Below, in pieces: positions 1 to 11,137 of a stretch of DNA of 64,000 nucleotides (the stretch's first letter is position 1; the number at the start of each line of letters is the position of its first letter). The stretch spans positions 31,056,926 through 31,120,925 of the forward strand of contig CAIIXF020000002.1 of the NCBI GenBank assembly GCA_903813345.2, in the 5' to 3' direction. Below the pieces are notes generated by a model, which saw only the letters and a program-made list of their open reading frames with translations, did no database searches and was not told where the DNA came from. The position numbers and the translations under genes are program-made. Source of the stretch: Owenia fusiformis (lineage: Eukaryota > Annelida > Polychaeta > Sabellida > Oweniidae).

Positions 1-457
1 CAAAATCAAAACTCAATTTAATTTATGCCATTAATTTGAAAATAACACTACAGAATATGTACGATGACATATTGTTAAATGTAGTTTGAATCCAAAATAT
101 GATAAGTAAGTTATATTTGCCATTTTGTTTTGAGGATCGTAAATAAACATTTTACTGTAACACGGTCTATACAATGTCATGAAGCATATAGTGGGTAGTG
201 GAAAACACAAAACGGCTCAACGGCTCACATACTCTTTCCTTGTCATACTTGCTACATTTATAACATTCATCTTTTACTAGTTGACAGAGTATATCCTTCA
301 TTCAAAGGACTTCATTTATTACTCAATTTTATGGAAAGAAGTGAAATACCCTTAGACCAAGGATGACATAGTGTCCCATGTCACTAGTTCAACAACCTAG
401 ATTGAATCTAGATAGGATCTATAGGCTAATTGCCAGTTCCTCCTCGAACTATCTTAC
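1..457. other. intron or flank of the SLC6 gene, no gene seen
   Basis: AT-rich DNA lying 3' of the SLC6 exon donor on the minus strand. It should be intron if the gene is intact. I see no further exon or repeat in it. Confidence 0.4.
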
Positions 458-614
458 CTCCGCCATTATCATACGCCAAGTAAGGAAACCGCCATACGTT
501 GCCAAGTCCAACAGCATAGCCGATGCACGATAATAAGAAATCAAGCTTGCCACTCCAGTTCCCTCTTTCTTTGTTTTCATCTTCACCGTCGATGGAGAGT
601 TTCTCTGTACTATT
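458..614 (-). CDS. SLC6 Na+/Cl- dependent transporter, one internal exon (TM1)
   Basis: On the minus strand an exon of 157 nt lies between an acceptor (TTTTAACAG, ending at 615) and a donor (GTAAGAT, starting at 457). It translates to an acidic N-terminal tail and then [20 protein letters not shown], followed by [17 protein letters not shown]. This is the signature first transmembrane helix of the SLC6 neurotransmitter/amino-acid transporter family. In that family the unwound GNVWRFPY segment helps bind Na+ and substrate. The exon ends in phase 1. Later exons should lie left of base 1 and the start codon right of 617. I found no upstream exon, so this could be an orphan or pseudogene exon. 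Substrate class cannot be told from TM1 alone. Confidence 0.85.
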
Positions 615-617
615 CTG

Positions 618-1117
618 TTAAAAGAGTAAATAAAAAGAGATAAGCTTAAGGTGGATCATGGATTTTCTTTTTTCATTATTTTACTATTACTTTTAAACTC
701 ATGATCACCGTGTTATGGGTAAAATATTAGCATATATTTATTAAATTTGTCTGCGTATATTTCCAAGTTACACAATAACAGAATATTGTAGTTCTCATAC
801 ATCTTTTGAGATTATCACTTGTTAGAATGGTATTTCAACAAATAATATTTGAATGATTTCTCAAAGCACGAACATTGACGTTTCAAGTCGACCAAAGAGT
901 TTTAAAAAGTATCTTGTGATTTGACTTGGTAATACCTGAGGTCATACAGAAAACAAAGTATCACTATAGTACAAGATGTCAACATTTCTGAAGTAAAAAG
1001 GGAACTCTGTCAAAGTTTGTTGGCAAGGGAGTCGAGTAAAGAAACAGGATTGTGGCCTTGGGGGGGGGGATTGTCAAATGTAAACCCCCTTTTACTCCCA
1101 CCATTATGGATATACCC
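618..1117. other. no gene seen
   Basis: AT-rich DNA between the SLC6 exon and the LINE tail. A short poly-G run lies near 1061-1070. No exon or RNA gene is visible. It may be SLC6 intron or upstream DNA. Confidence 0.4.
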
Positions 1118-1980
1118 TTTTTTTATTTATTTTTTTTTTATTAAAATTTTTATTCCAAAAAATATAACATATGAACATATAATACATTAAAAATATATAT
1201 ACAATACAGGTACAGAAAAACACTTAACTTACTTCTTATAAAATATTACAAAAAACTTACTTCTTATAAAATATTACAAATTCTTTTTAACATATCAAAA
1301 TCCATATTGAATTTATTTAGTAGAAATACACTGTTGTAAGATAAAAGGTCTGATAAAACTTGCTGTCTAAAATTAATTTGTCTCAAGACATCTGGCTTTT
1401 CATTAAGGTTTGTCCATCTTTTATATATTGAATTTGCAACAATAGTTAAAATAATATTTCTGTTTCTAGTTTTTCTGTCTATTGTGCTAAAACCAACAAC
1501 AATGTGTTTCCACTGAACATTAAAATTCAAAATATCTCCAACATCTTCCCAAATATTTCTAACCTTCTGGCAATCAAAAATAAGATGTTTCGCCGTGTGA
1601 TTTTCATTACAAAAAATGCAGGTTGAACTTATATTTCTGTTCCATTTACTAATCATGTATCCACAGTATAAACAATTATGAAGAATTTTAAAATTAAAAT
1701 CAGAAATCTTTTTACATGGCATTTCTTTTATTTTTTGCGTGTATATGATTTTGAAATAATTATTTGTATTTTCAAAATTGAACATTGTACTCCAAACATT
1801 TTCTAAATTTGATCTCTCGAACTGTTTATTTCTTAATATACTATAGAAAAACTTTGACTTTTTTCCTTCTAATTTTTCATATTTTCCATTTACTATAAAA
1901 TCACATTTATAAAATATATTAGTGAATTGAGCTCTATTTGTCTGTATATTTTTCATTGCCATTTTGATAGTACTTCTAAT
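1118..1980 (-). mobile_element. LINE 3' part: reverse transcriptase C-terminus and A-rich tail
   Basis: Minus-strand frame from 1980 to the TAA at 1264-1266 encodes the C-terminal part of a non-LTR retrotransposon protein. It includes the Cys/His zinc-knuckle-like motif CIFCNENHTAKHLIFDC typical of LINE reverse transcriptase C-termini. After the stop, a short 3' UTR runs to an A-rich tail (T-rich on the plus strand, about 1118-1145). The reading frame is cut at 1980 by the TIR of the first Polinton-like element. Upstream protein sequence continues in the fragment at 11378-11635, which now points the other way. Confidence 0.85.
1226..1281. repeat. 28-bp direct duplication
   Basis: AACTTACTTCTTATAAAATA begins at 1226 and again at 1254. 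It is a perfect tandem duplication spanning the LINE stop region. Confidence 0.85.
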
Positions 1981-2220
1981 AGTAGTGGGAGAAAGGAGAG
2001 ACCTAGACCACCTTTCCTGGGGGCCCATGGGGGCAGCAGGACAACGCCCCCATGTGCACGAAATCCCCGGGGTTTTTCTCCATTAATAAAACAGATTATG
2101 TTTGGGTTCGTCCAGGGCTCGAACTCAGGCCGCCATAACTTGAGTCTAACGCTCTACCACTGAGCTACCGCCGCATTGATATTTAAGCGAGTAATTTTAT
2201 ATGACTGATACTTTACATGT
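1981..2220. repeat. left terminal inverted repeat, copy 1
   Basis: About 195 bp at the tip match the right end (about 11183-11377) with few differences. Weaker similarity runs in to about base 240 (shared AGTAATTTTATATGACT). The tip contains GC-rich palindromes around GGGCCCATGGGGGC and CCCCGGGG. Diagnostic differences from the right TIR include G instead of A at tip position 11. Confidence 0.9.
2105..2174 (-). ncRNA. tRNA-like Pol III module in left TIR, copy 1
   Basis: The minus strand from 2174 reads GCGGCGGTAGCTCAGTGG, which includes an A box (TAGCTCAGTGG). About 40 nt later comes a B box-like AGTTCGAGCCC. A D-arm and a weak anticodon arm can be drawn, with a CAA triplet in the loop. The acceptor stem does not close, so it is not a working tRNA. 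A TTTT run follows about 30 nt beyond, giving a possible short outward Pol III transcript. It may derive from a tRNA or a tRNA-type SINE. Confidence 0.5.
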
Positions 2221-3320
2221 GTTTGAATTACCCGCCAAAACAAGAGTTATCGATTTTCTATAACAGGCGCATATACGTTGTTTGTTTATTAGACTTTCAC
2301 CTCATACGTACTAAGTTGACTGCTTCAAGTAATAATAAGCCTTGAATGACCTATGCTCGTTATCTGAGATGGTATATATTAGCCTGGCCAGGAGTATGTA
2401 TAACGATCACTGTATTTATCAACTAACAGACTACGATAGACCATGGATAGACTGACATACTCAATACAGTGTTAACGAAATAAGGTCATACATATAACAA
2501 GGCTGTAAATAAGGACGTGGAATTATATAGTCGAATATTTCGAATAAATCCTTTTTATTCAGAAAATTCGAAGGGAAATTAAAACATTCAATGGGGTGAG
2601 TATGTAGACAACAGACTTATTATAGAAACGGATCCTATATCAACTAATTAGAGGTGAGTATTATAACAAGGTAAGTACGTGTATCTAATAACAAAAGCTT
2701 TATGTAAATAATATAGTTTAATTTGTTTCAAATGATTTTTCTGTAAAACACGAACAGGCTTAAACCAGTTTTTAAGGGGGATCCCCTAATTATTGAGATA
2801 TGTCCAATCAAATCATTATATGAAAACGAGGCTGGGTATTCTCCAGATCAAAACATTATAAAAAGACCTTACATTGCAACCTTTTTCATTCTACTGATGG
2901 AATCACTTTGGTACAACACCTTAAACTGGAGGAAGCAAAAAGGAGAAACTAGAACTAAATACAACAAATAGTGGATATAACAGACTATTGGACTACTTGG
3001 ATTTAGATGCATTCACTCAACGTGAATTTACACAATCAGACAACACGGATAAATAATTAACACGATTGCTACAGTTAAAGTGAGTACTTTTATATCACTG
3101 TCGCTTACTTTTGACATAATAATACAGTGTGATTTACATTCATAGTTCACATATTGACGTTAGTATGTTCATTGATATAAACTAATACAAAACACAGTGT
3201 ATATTATGTATTGGAAATTGGAAATAGAAAGCTTAATTATATTTATTTGCTACGAATAAAGATATGAGGGGAAATGATGAATGTTAAAAAGAACAAATTG
3301 TTTTTCAGATCAACAGAAAT
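2221..3320 (+). promoter_or_regulatory. promoter and 5' leader of polymerase gene, copy 1
   Basis: No coding frame. A TATA-like TATAAAAAG lies at 2857-2865. A likely 5'-UTR intron runs from a GTGAGT donor near 3079 to a TTTTTCAG acceptor at about 3308, 12 nt before the polymerase ATG. The copy 2 counterpart is 11876-12975. Confidence 0.45.
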
Positions 3321-6300
3321 ATGCCTGCAAAACATGCTACATACACTTGTGACTGTGGTAAACAATACAAACAAGCTGTCAGCCTTGCAAGACATAAACG
3401 TCTAGAGCATGCTACTAATAATGAGAGATATCATTGTCACTGTGGGAAGATATTCTCAAGGAAAGATAAGTTGATGAGACATGAAAAGATTCATGAAACA
3501 CCAGAGTATAAATGCAACGATTGTGGTAGTGCTTTCCATAGAAGGGAAAGCTTAAGAAACCACATTGCATCACATCATAACCAAATAGGAAGGGGACCAC
3601 CGACCCAAGAGTCGGCAATACCAACTTGGCCTTCTGAGACACAATCTACCCAGTCATTACATAATGATAAAATGACACACGCCTCTACATCAAATGATTC
3701 TACCTCATCAATATCTGAACCTTCAACTCCAATAGCTGAGTCTGATACCATATCTCAATCACAGGAACAGCAACATACGCAGCTAAATGGTGAACAAAAC
3801 TTGGTTAATGAAGAGGAAGAATGTGAGTTTGAGGAGGCATTGAATGGATCTTTGAAGACAGTAACAATTAGTTCAACTGGTCTATCAAAGTTCGACCCAT
3901 TGCGTTTGTTTAAAGAAAGGGAATCAAAAATAAAAAGTGTTTTATTAAAACAAATGAAAAAGAAGGGAGCCATCAAATGGTATGTTGCCATTAATGTGCA
4001 GTTCAAAAAACAGAAAAAAGAAGAAACAGAAGTTGCACGCCCACACTTTAGAGGGAAATGCTTTGTTCTTATGAAAGCAATTGATTTGAATGAGTCATAT
4101 CAAGAGTCTGTTAAAAAAATATACGATTCTTTCATCAAATATCAACGACAGGGATCTGCTTGGCTGCTCGATTATGTCATCAATGTTAAGATTCATATGG
4201 CATACTACAAGCCAATAAGAGCTTCATCATACATACCAACACCAGTTACCCTACGAGGTAAAAAGGCATTAGTTAATGTGCAAAACAGAGACAACAAATG
4301 TTTTGTGTGGGCTATACTTTCTGCCCTTTATCCACAACACAAACACATTCAAAGAGTTTCCAAGTATAGGGACTTTGCTCCCAAACTTAATATGGATGGT
4401 ATATCCTATCCTGTGAAACTAACTGATATAGAAACATTTGAACAAAACAACAACGTATCAGTCAACGTTTTTGGATATGATAAAGAGGTGTTCCCTCTAC
4501 ATATCACCAAAAGTAGACTAGATAAGCATGTGAACTTAATGCTGCTCTCAAACAGGAAAGGTAGCCACTACTGCTGGATTAAAAATATGAGCAAGCTTCT
4601 CAGTCATACAACACATCACAATGGAAAAAGATTCTTCTGTGATTATTGTCTCCATGGTTTTAAGAGGAATGATCTTCTACAAAAACACATCAAACAATGC
4701 CAACTATATGGCCCTCAAAAGATCGAAATGCCCTCTGATGATGACAAATGGCTTTACTTCAACGATGTTGCAAAGCAATTGAAAGCTCCTTGGATCGTTT
4801 ATGCAGATTTTGAGGCAGCAACTGAAAAAATACAAGGGTGTCAACAAGACCCTAGTATATCAAACACTCAGAAGTTAACCAAACATACCCCCTCTGGATT
4901 CGCTTATAAAGTAGTTGGACCAACAGATGACCTAACCAAACCAACTGTGGTATACAGTGGTGCCAATGTCACAGATACATTCATTCAGCATATGGTGAAG
5001 GTCCAAGATAAAATTGACCTTTGGTATAAGAACCCCAAACCTATTGATATGAAACCAGATGATTGGAGAGCTTTTAACAAAGCAGTAAATTGCCATATAT
5101 GTGATGAACCTATGGGTGATGATAGAGTCCGTGACCATGATCATGTTACAGGTAAGAAAATTGTTTTAGATATAATTAATGATAAATAATGATAGATTTT
5201 TGCATTTTATTTACAACATTGTCTCTTTATTATCTTATGTTTTATATATTTCTTTTAGGTAAATTCAGAGGGGCAGCACATAATGCATGTAACGTCAACT
5301 TCCGGTTTAGAGGGAAAATACCAGTTGTCTTTCATAACTTAAAGGTTTGTATTCAATTAATATATCAACAAGAAGTAGATCTTACAAATAACTCTTTAGC
5401 TTTAAAGTTGGCACATGTACACTAACCATGGTCTATATATAGTTTATATATGTATACATGTACATTATATTTTACTTTCTTTATTTGCAGAACTATGACG
5501 CCCATTTGATTATGCAATCAATATCACTTTATCAACATGGCTCACTTAAAGTCATACCAACCAACATGGAGAAGTACATTTCCTTCTCTATGGGTTCAAT
5601 GGATTTCATTGATTCATATCAATTTCTGGGAACCTCATTGGATAAGTTGACAAAGAATCTCACGCAAGAAGGCGTAACCAAGTTCAAACACTTACAAAGT
5701 GAATACTCAGACCCAGAATATATCACCTTATTATTGAGGAAAGGTGTATTCCCCTATTCGTGGTTTGACACTACTGAAAAATTTAACAGCAAAGAACTTC
5801 CACTACAACAAGCATTCTATAATGATCTCACAGATGAGCCATTGAGTGACACCGACTTCAAGCATGCTACAACAGTTTGGAAGAAGTTTGGAATGAAAAA
5901 ATTTCATGAATATCATGATTTATATCTCAAAACAGATGTTCTTTTACTGGCTGATGTCTTTGAGAACTTTAGAAATTTAGCAATGGATTTGTATGATCTT
6001 GATCCTGCCCACTTCTACACAGCACCGGGACTAAGTTGGGCGGCTGCCCTCAAATACACAGGTGTAAAGTTGGAATTATTTACTGATCCAGACATGCACC
6101 TTTTTATCGAGTCTGGTCTGAGGGGAGGGATATCCATGATTTCTGGACGTTATGCAAAGGCTAACAACCCATACCTGGAGGGCTTTGATCCAACAAAACA
6201 GAACTCCTATATAAGTTACATAGGTAAGTGTTCCTTTCCCATTGGTTTTTGTTGATAGTCCTACCTTCATATAATTAGAATTGAATAAGCAAATAAGTAA

Positions 6301-8087
6301 TTTAGAAATATAGGTATATTATACTTGATTTTCAATATTTTTCTTATAGATGCCAACAATCTTTATGGTTGGGCCATGAGTAAGCCGCTACCAACACATG
6401 GTTTTCGTTGGTTAAGTAGCAGTGAGATCGAAACTCTTGATATTCAAAGCATAGATGAGGATGCTGATGATGGTTTCATACTAGAAGTTGATCTTGAGTA
6501 TCCCAATATCCTCCACGATGCACATTCTGACTATCCATTAGCGCCAGAGTCCTGTGTTATAACAGAGGATATGGTCTCACCATTTTGTAAGGATCTCGCT
6601 AATGACCTGCAGTTAAAAAGTGGCACTTGTAAGAAGTTGGTTCCAAATTTAAATGATAAAGAAAAGTATGTGCTACATTACCAAAGTCTACAGCAATATC
6701 TAAAATATGGATTGAAGCTGACTAAAGTGCACAGAGTGATGACTTTTAAGCAATCATGTTGGCTAAAACCATACATTGACCTGAATACAGAGAGAAGAAA
6801 AATGGCCAAGAATGCTTTTGAGAAGGACCTATTCAAGCTTATGAACAATAGGTAAGGAAGCACTTAAAATGATGCAATTATATCCATTTACTTAAAAATA
6901 ATAATTTTTCCCCTATTTTTTATTTTATTTTTTATTTTTATTTTTTTTATTTTTTTTATATATATATTTTTTATTATTATGTAATATGATGTCCTTTGCT
7001 TACTGCTTATAGTGTCTTTGGGAAGACCATGGAGAACCTACGAAAGAGGAGGGATATTGAATTGGTGCATAAAGAACTGAGGTTGAAGAAACTGGTATGC
7101 AAACCATCGTTCCACTCGTTCAGCATTTTTTCTGATGATTTAGCTGCAGTTGAGAAATTGAAGACGAAGTTATTTCTCAATCGACCTATCTATTGTGGAT
7201 TCACTATACTAGACGTGAGCAAAACTCTCATGTATGACTTCCACTATGGTCATATTGTCCCAAAGTATGGACCAAAGGCTAAGCTGCTTTTTACAGACAC
7301 AGATTCCCTGTGCTATCACATCCAGACAGATGATATCTACAAAGACATGAGCAACAACCTAGATTTGTATGATACTTCTGATTTCCCCACAGACCATGCA
7401 TTGTTCTCCACAACTAACAAGAAAATCATAGGCAAGTTTAAAGATGAGACTGCTGGAAAACCCCCATCTGAATTTGTTGGACTAAAACCTAAGATGTACT
7501 CTTTGTTAGTTGCTGGTGAGGCTAAAAAAACGGCTAAAGGTGTTGCTAAATGTGTTGTTAAAAACACTATCACACATGAAGACTACAGAAATGCTGTGAT
7601 GAACAAGCAACTTATGATGTCAAACATGAAACAGTTTAGGTCAATCAAGCATAAAATCTTTATGTTGGACATCAACAAAATTAGTCTGAATCCATATGAT
7701 GACAAGAGATACATACTTGATGATGGCATCACAACGTTGGCTCATGGACATTACAAAATAAATAGGTATATATGCCATTCATTTCTTTCTCCATCCTCAT
7801 CCTTCGCACATCCTACCAGTTCCTCCCAGTCCCTCCCTATATCCAACCATTCCCTCCCTATCTCCCTCTAGTTCCTCCCATTCCCTCCCATCTCCTCCCA
7901 GGTCCTCCCTATTTCCTCTTCCCTCCTCCCTATTCCCTCTTTCCTCCTCTCTATTCCCTCTTTCCTCCTCCCACCCTCCCCATTTCCTCTCTATATCCTC
8001 CCTTATCCCATTCCCACTACCCAACACGATCTCGGTAATTTAATCCTATTAATTTATTTACAATTGATTTTAATATGTAGTTTTTAA
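3321..8087 (+). CDS. protein-primed family B DNA polymerase, zinc-finger N-terminus, copy 1
   Basis: Spliced gene that should replicate the element. Exons: 3321-5151, 5259-5344, 5491-6223, 6350-6851, 7013-7765. A tiny last exon at 8081-8087 is a guess giving about 1,303 aa; reading through the last donor would instead stop at 7871. Every junction is GT-AG and keeps frame. Three C2H2 fingers lie at residues 8-86 and another near 430-452. Exonuclease motif I is D496/E498 (YADFEA). Exo II (a YDAH motif) opens exon 3, and Exo III (LKTDVLLLADVF) lies further on in it. Palm motifs A (ANNLYGW), B (FGKTMEN) and C (FTDTDS) are all intact. A segment with C327 (DNKCFVWAIL) and H416 (GSHYCWI) between the fingers and the exonuclease is of unknown role. 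The 3' intron is CT-rich. Confidence 0.9.
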
Positions 8088-8179
8088 ACCAATCAAAATG
8101 TTTTACTTCAAAATATTCTTATATAATTTAAGTTGTCTATGTTTTGAGTCATTCTACCGATAGTTCTTGAACACACAAC

Positions 8180-9752
8180 ATGTCATTTGATTGTTCTGAG
8201 TGTAGTGTGAAGTTCACGAGAGCTGATAATCTAGCTCGACATATGAATAAGTTTCATGGGGGACATATGGCTCAATCTGATATTATTCTGAAACATCCAT
8301 TTACTATGATAGCAGGTAGGCATGTTGAATATTGTAAATTCTTATAGATGTAAAAATCTTAATGAATATGACAATTTATTAAATATAAAATTTGTTGTAT
8401 TTCCAGCTGGACCAACATCCTCGGGGAAGACTTGGCTCATGAAGCACTTGATTCAAAATGCTGAACGGTTTATATCTCCATTTCCAAAAAGAATCATCTG
8501 GTGTTATGATCAATGGCAACCCGCCTATGAAGAGCTAAGGAAATACCCGCGTTTGGAATTTGTGAAGGGAATACCAGAGGACATTGATGATCCTAGATAC
8601 CTTGACACTTCAGCACCTACTTTGATACTACTCGATGATCTCATGAATGAAGCAACAAATGACCAAAGAATATGTGACCTCTATAGCAAAGGAAGCCACC
8701 ATCGAAATCTGTCTGTGATTTGCCTTCTCCAGAATATGTACCACCAGGGAAAAATGAACAGATCAATGAGTTTAAACTCACACTATATGATACTATTTAA
8801 TAACCCCAGAGATCGCCAACAGGTGGCATTCTTATCCAGGCAAATGTATCCTGGAAATGGAAACAAGTTGGTTAGAGCATATACCAGCGCCACAAGCCGA
8901 CCCTATGGCTACCTGCTTCTTGATCTAAAGCAAGAAACCCCAGAACATAACAGATTGAAGCCAAATGTCTTTACCAAAGATGAAGGTGAATTGAAAGATC
9001 CTCAATACTCCAACATTTTCAAGCAACCAATGAAGGATTCCAAACGTCCAATTGAAATGCAGGGCATTTCAGAAGTCAAACACCCAACTTCATCTGTAAA
9101 TACCAATGATGTTATGAACTACCCTTATTTGGAATCTGAAGTTCAACAGGACAACATGGTATCTTGTGATGATTGTGGTTTAGTATTTGATAGCATTCAC
9201 GACCTACAAAGGCACATTAAAAATTGGTGTCAAGATCAGGGGCCACAACCCAAAAGGATGAGGACTCAATCCACCCTGAATATGGACGAGAATATTCCTA
9301 GAGAAGAAGATGATGATTTAAAAGAAAATGAAACATTTGCTTACTTCAAGAAGTGGGCTAGAGAATCACTTAAAGAGGATTATCAAGATAAATTGAAAGA
9401 GTATTTGGATCGAGGAATGGATAGAGAAGAGGCTATAGAAAAAGCAAAGAAGAAACAACTATCAAAAGTAAAGGAGAAATTTATGAAAAACTATAAACAG
9501 CTGGTTGAACTATTATTTGGTGTAGCAGATAATGCATTACATAGAAATATTGTGGATGTAGTGAATAATATGATGAGCAGAGGCGTGTCTAGGGGTCTTG
9601 CTATTAGAAAAATACTTTTGAAAAACAAACACAAGTTTGATGAGCTATTCATAGATGATACAGATGAGGATGATTCTGAGGATGAGGGAAGTGAATCTGA
9701 GAACGAGACTGGTGAATCTGAGAACGAGGCTAGTGAATCTGAGGATGAGTGA
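8180..9752 (+). CDS. zinc-finger P-loop ATPase (A32/FtsK packaging type), copy 1
   Basis: Two exons, 8180-8315 and 8407-9752, joined in phase 1, encode 493 aa. The start was chosen because the first exon gives a C2H2 finger (C5, C8, H21, H26) and because splicing places the Walker A motif GPTSSGKT at residues 47-54 directly after it. Walker B is LILLDDLM. A second finger (CDDCGLVF...HIKNWC) follows the ATPase domain. The C-terminus is charged, coiled-coil-like and ends in a run of Ser/Glu/Asp. In viruses and Polintons such ATPases pump DNA into capsids. With no capsid gene here the role is open. The stop is 59 bp before the integrase ATG. Confidence 0.85.
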
Positions 9753-9811
9753 TAAATATCCATGAATTCATGAGAGATCTTCATTTGTAAGTCAGAAAGC
9801 GACCATACAAG

Positions 9812-10909
9812 ATGTCATATCAGGACTATTTGAAGAAACTATACTTTGACAGCCAACATTCTGGAGCATTTGCTGGACCCGATAAATTATATAGAACTAT
9901 ACTAAAAGATGGAAAATATAAGCTTTCTCGCTATCAAATAAAGAAATGGCTCGATAATCAAGAAGCCTACAGCCTGCAGCGACCTTACAAGAAGCGCTTT
10001 ACTCGAAATAAAGTATATGTTTCACATATTGACGAACAATGGGATGCTGATCTAATGGATGTCTCTAATATGTCATCACATAATGATGGGATCCGTTTCA
10101 TACTTGTGGTTATTGACATTATGTCTCGTTTTGCCTGGGTCAGACCTTTACACAATAAAACTGGGAAATCTGTGGCTGATGCATTTGATGATATCTTCAA
10201 GGAGGGACGTCAACCAGATGTAATACGGAGCGATGCTGGCCAAGAATTTCGTGCCAGGACTGTACAAACATTGCTGGGTAGATGGGGAGTCCGCCATTTT
10301 GTTATGAGTAATACCCCCAAGGCCAACTATGCAGAGAGACTTATAAAGACATTAAAAACTAAACTCATGAGATATATCACGTACAAACAGAACTATAGAT
10401 TTATAGACAATTTACAAAACTTTGTTAAAAGTTATAATACCACTTGGCACAGGGGAATAAAAATGGCTCCTAGAAATGTATCCAAAGATGATGAACTCAC
10501 CATTTGGTGGCGGATGTATTATCCTACATCAGCTATTGTTAAAAGCAAATCTAGACAGATATTTAAATTTCCTATTGGAGCTTTGGTTAGAATTACCCAA
10601 TCGAAACATGTTTTTAGTAGGGAATACGACCAGCATTGGACTGGGGAGGTTTTCAAAGTAGACAAACGTTTTATCAGACAGGGGTTGCCATTATATCGTT
10701 TGAAAGATTTTCAAAATGATGATATCAAGGGTACGTTTTACCAATCAGAGCTTCAGAGAGTACAAGCTAATGAAGATGACATTTGGAAGGTGGAAAAGAT
10801 ACTTAAAACACGAATCAGACGAGGTCAAAAAGAGTATTTAGTGCATTGGCAATATTGGCCCAAAAAGTTTGATTCATGGGTTAAGGAATCTGAGATTTCC
10901 TCATTGTAA
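9812..10909 (+). CDS. Polinton-type integrase (DDE) with chromodomain, copy 1
   Basis: Single-exon 365-aa protein. The retroviral-type integrase core has catalytic residues D80 (WDADLMD), D141 (RSDAGQEF) and E175 (ANYAERL), with 33 residues between the last two. The N-terminal region (AGPDKLYRTI...QIKKWL) is the usual Polinton integrase head. A C-terminal chromodomain spans about 321-365 (VEKILKTR...YLVHWQYW), which in other integrases targets chromatin marks. The enzyme would insert the element and make 6-bp target duplications. An AATAAA signal lies at 10964-10969. Copy 2 differs at residue 165 (Met here, Thr there). Confidence 0.93.
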   Translation: MSYQDYLKKLYFDSQHSGAFAGPDKLYRTILKDGKYKLSRYQIKKWLDNQEAYSLQRPYKKRFTRNKVYVSHIDEQWDADLMDVSNMSSHNDGIRFILVVIDIMSRFAWVRPLHNKTGKSVADAFDDIFKEGRQPDVIRSDAGQEFRARTVQTLLGRWGVRHFVMSNTPKANYAERLIKTLKTKLMRYITYKQNYRFIDNLQNFVKSYNTTWHRGIKMAPRNVSKDDELTIWWRMYYPTSAIVKSKSRQIFKFPIGALVRITQSKHVFSREYDQHWTGEVFKVDKRFIRQGLPLYRLKDFQNDDIKGTFYQSELQRVQANEDDIWKVEKILKTRIRRGQKEYLVHWQYWPKKFDSWVKESEISSL

Positions 10910-11137
10910 ATATTGTGTATTGTATTGCACTAATTTGTTTGCTTTTATATGAATCATAATGTAAATAAATATATATCCTATTTGTGTGTTTATTTATAAA
11001 AAAAATGTTTTGTTTGTTTCATGATTAATATAAATCAGATCATCAAAGAAAAGAAAAAAAAGAAAATATGAAATAGCAGTGAACATCCATATTAGATTGA
11101 GGGTTGTAGAAAGTTAATATATTACTCATGTTTAAAT

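Noticed and set aside
2105-2174. A functional tRNA-Leu (CAA) gene
   Set aside because: The A and B boxes and D-arm fit, but the acceptor stem does not pair and the T-stem is poor. I call it tRNA-like only.
7766-7871. Unspliced Ser-rich tail as the polymerase C-terminus
   Set aside because: It is low-complexity and follows a GT donor at the usual end of such polymerases. Splicing to 8081 with a quick stop seems likelier, though unproven.
7772-8038. Pro-rich reading frame and its opposite-strand shadow at 7797-8027 (also at 17427-17693)
   Set aside because: It is the CT-rich tract of the last polymerase intron. Composition alone makes open frames.
8322-8406. ATPase start at 8322
   Set aside because: This stretch is intron. 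Splicing from 8315 to 8407 adds a zinc finger and a normal lead into Walker A.
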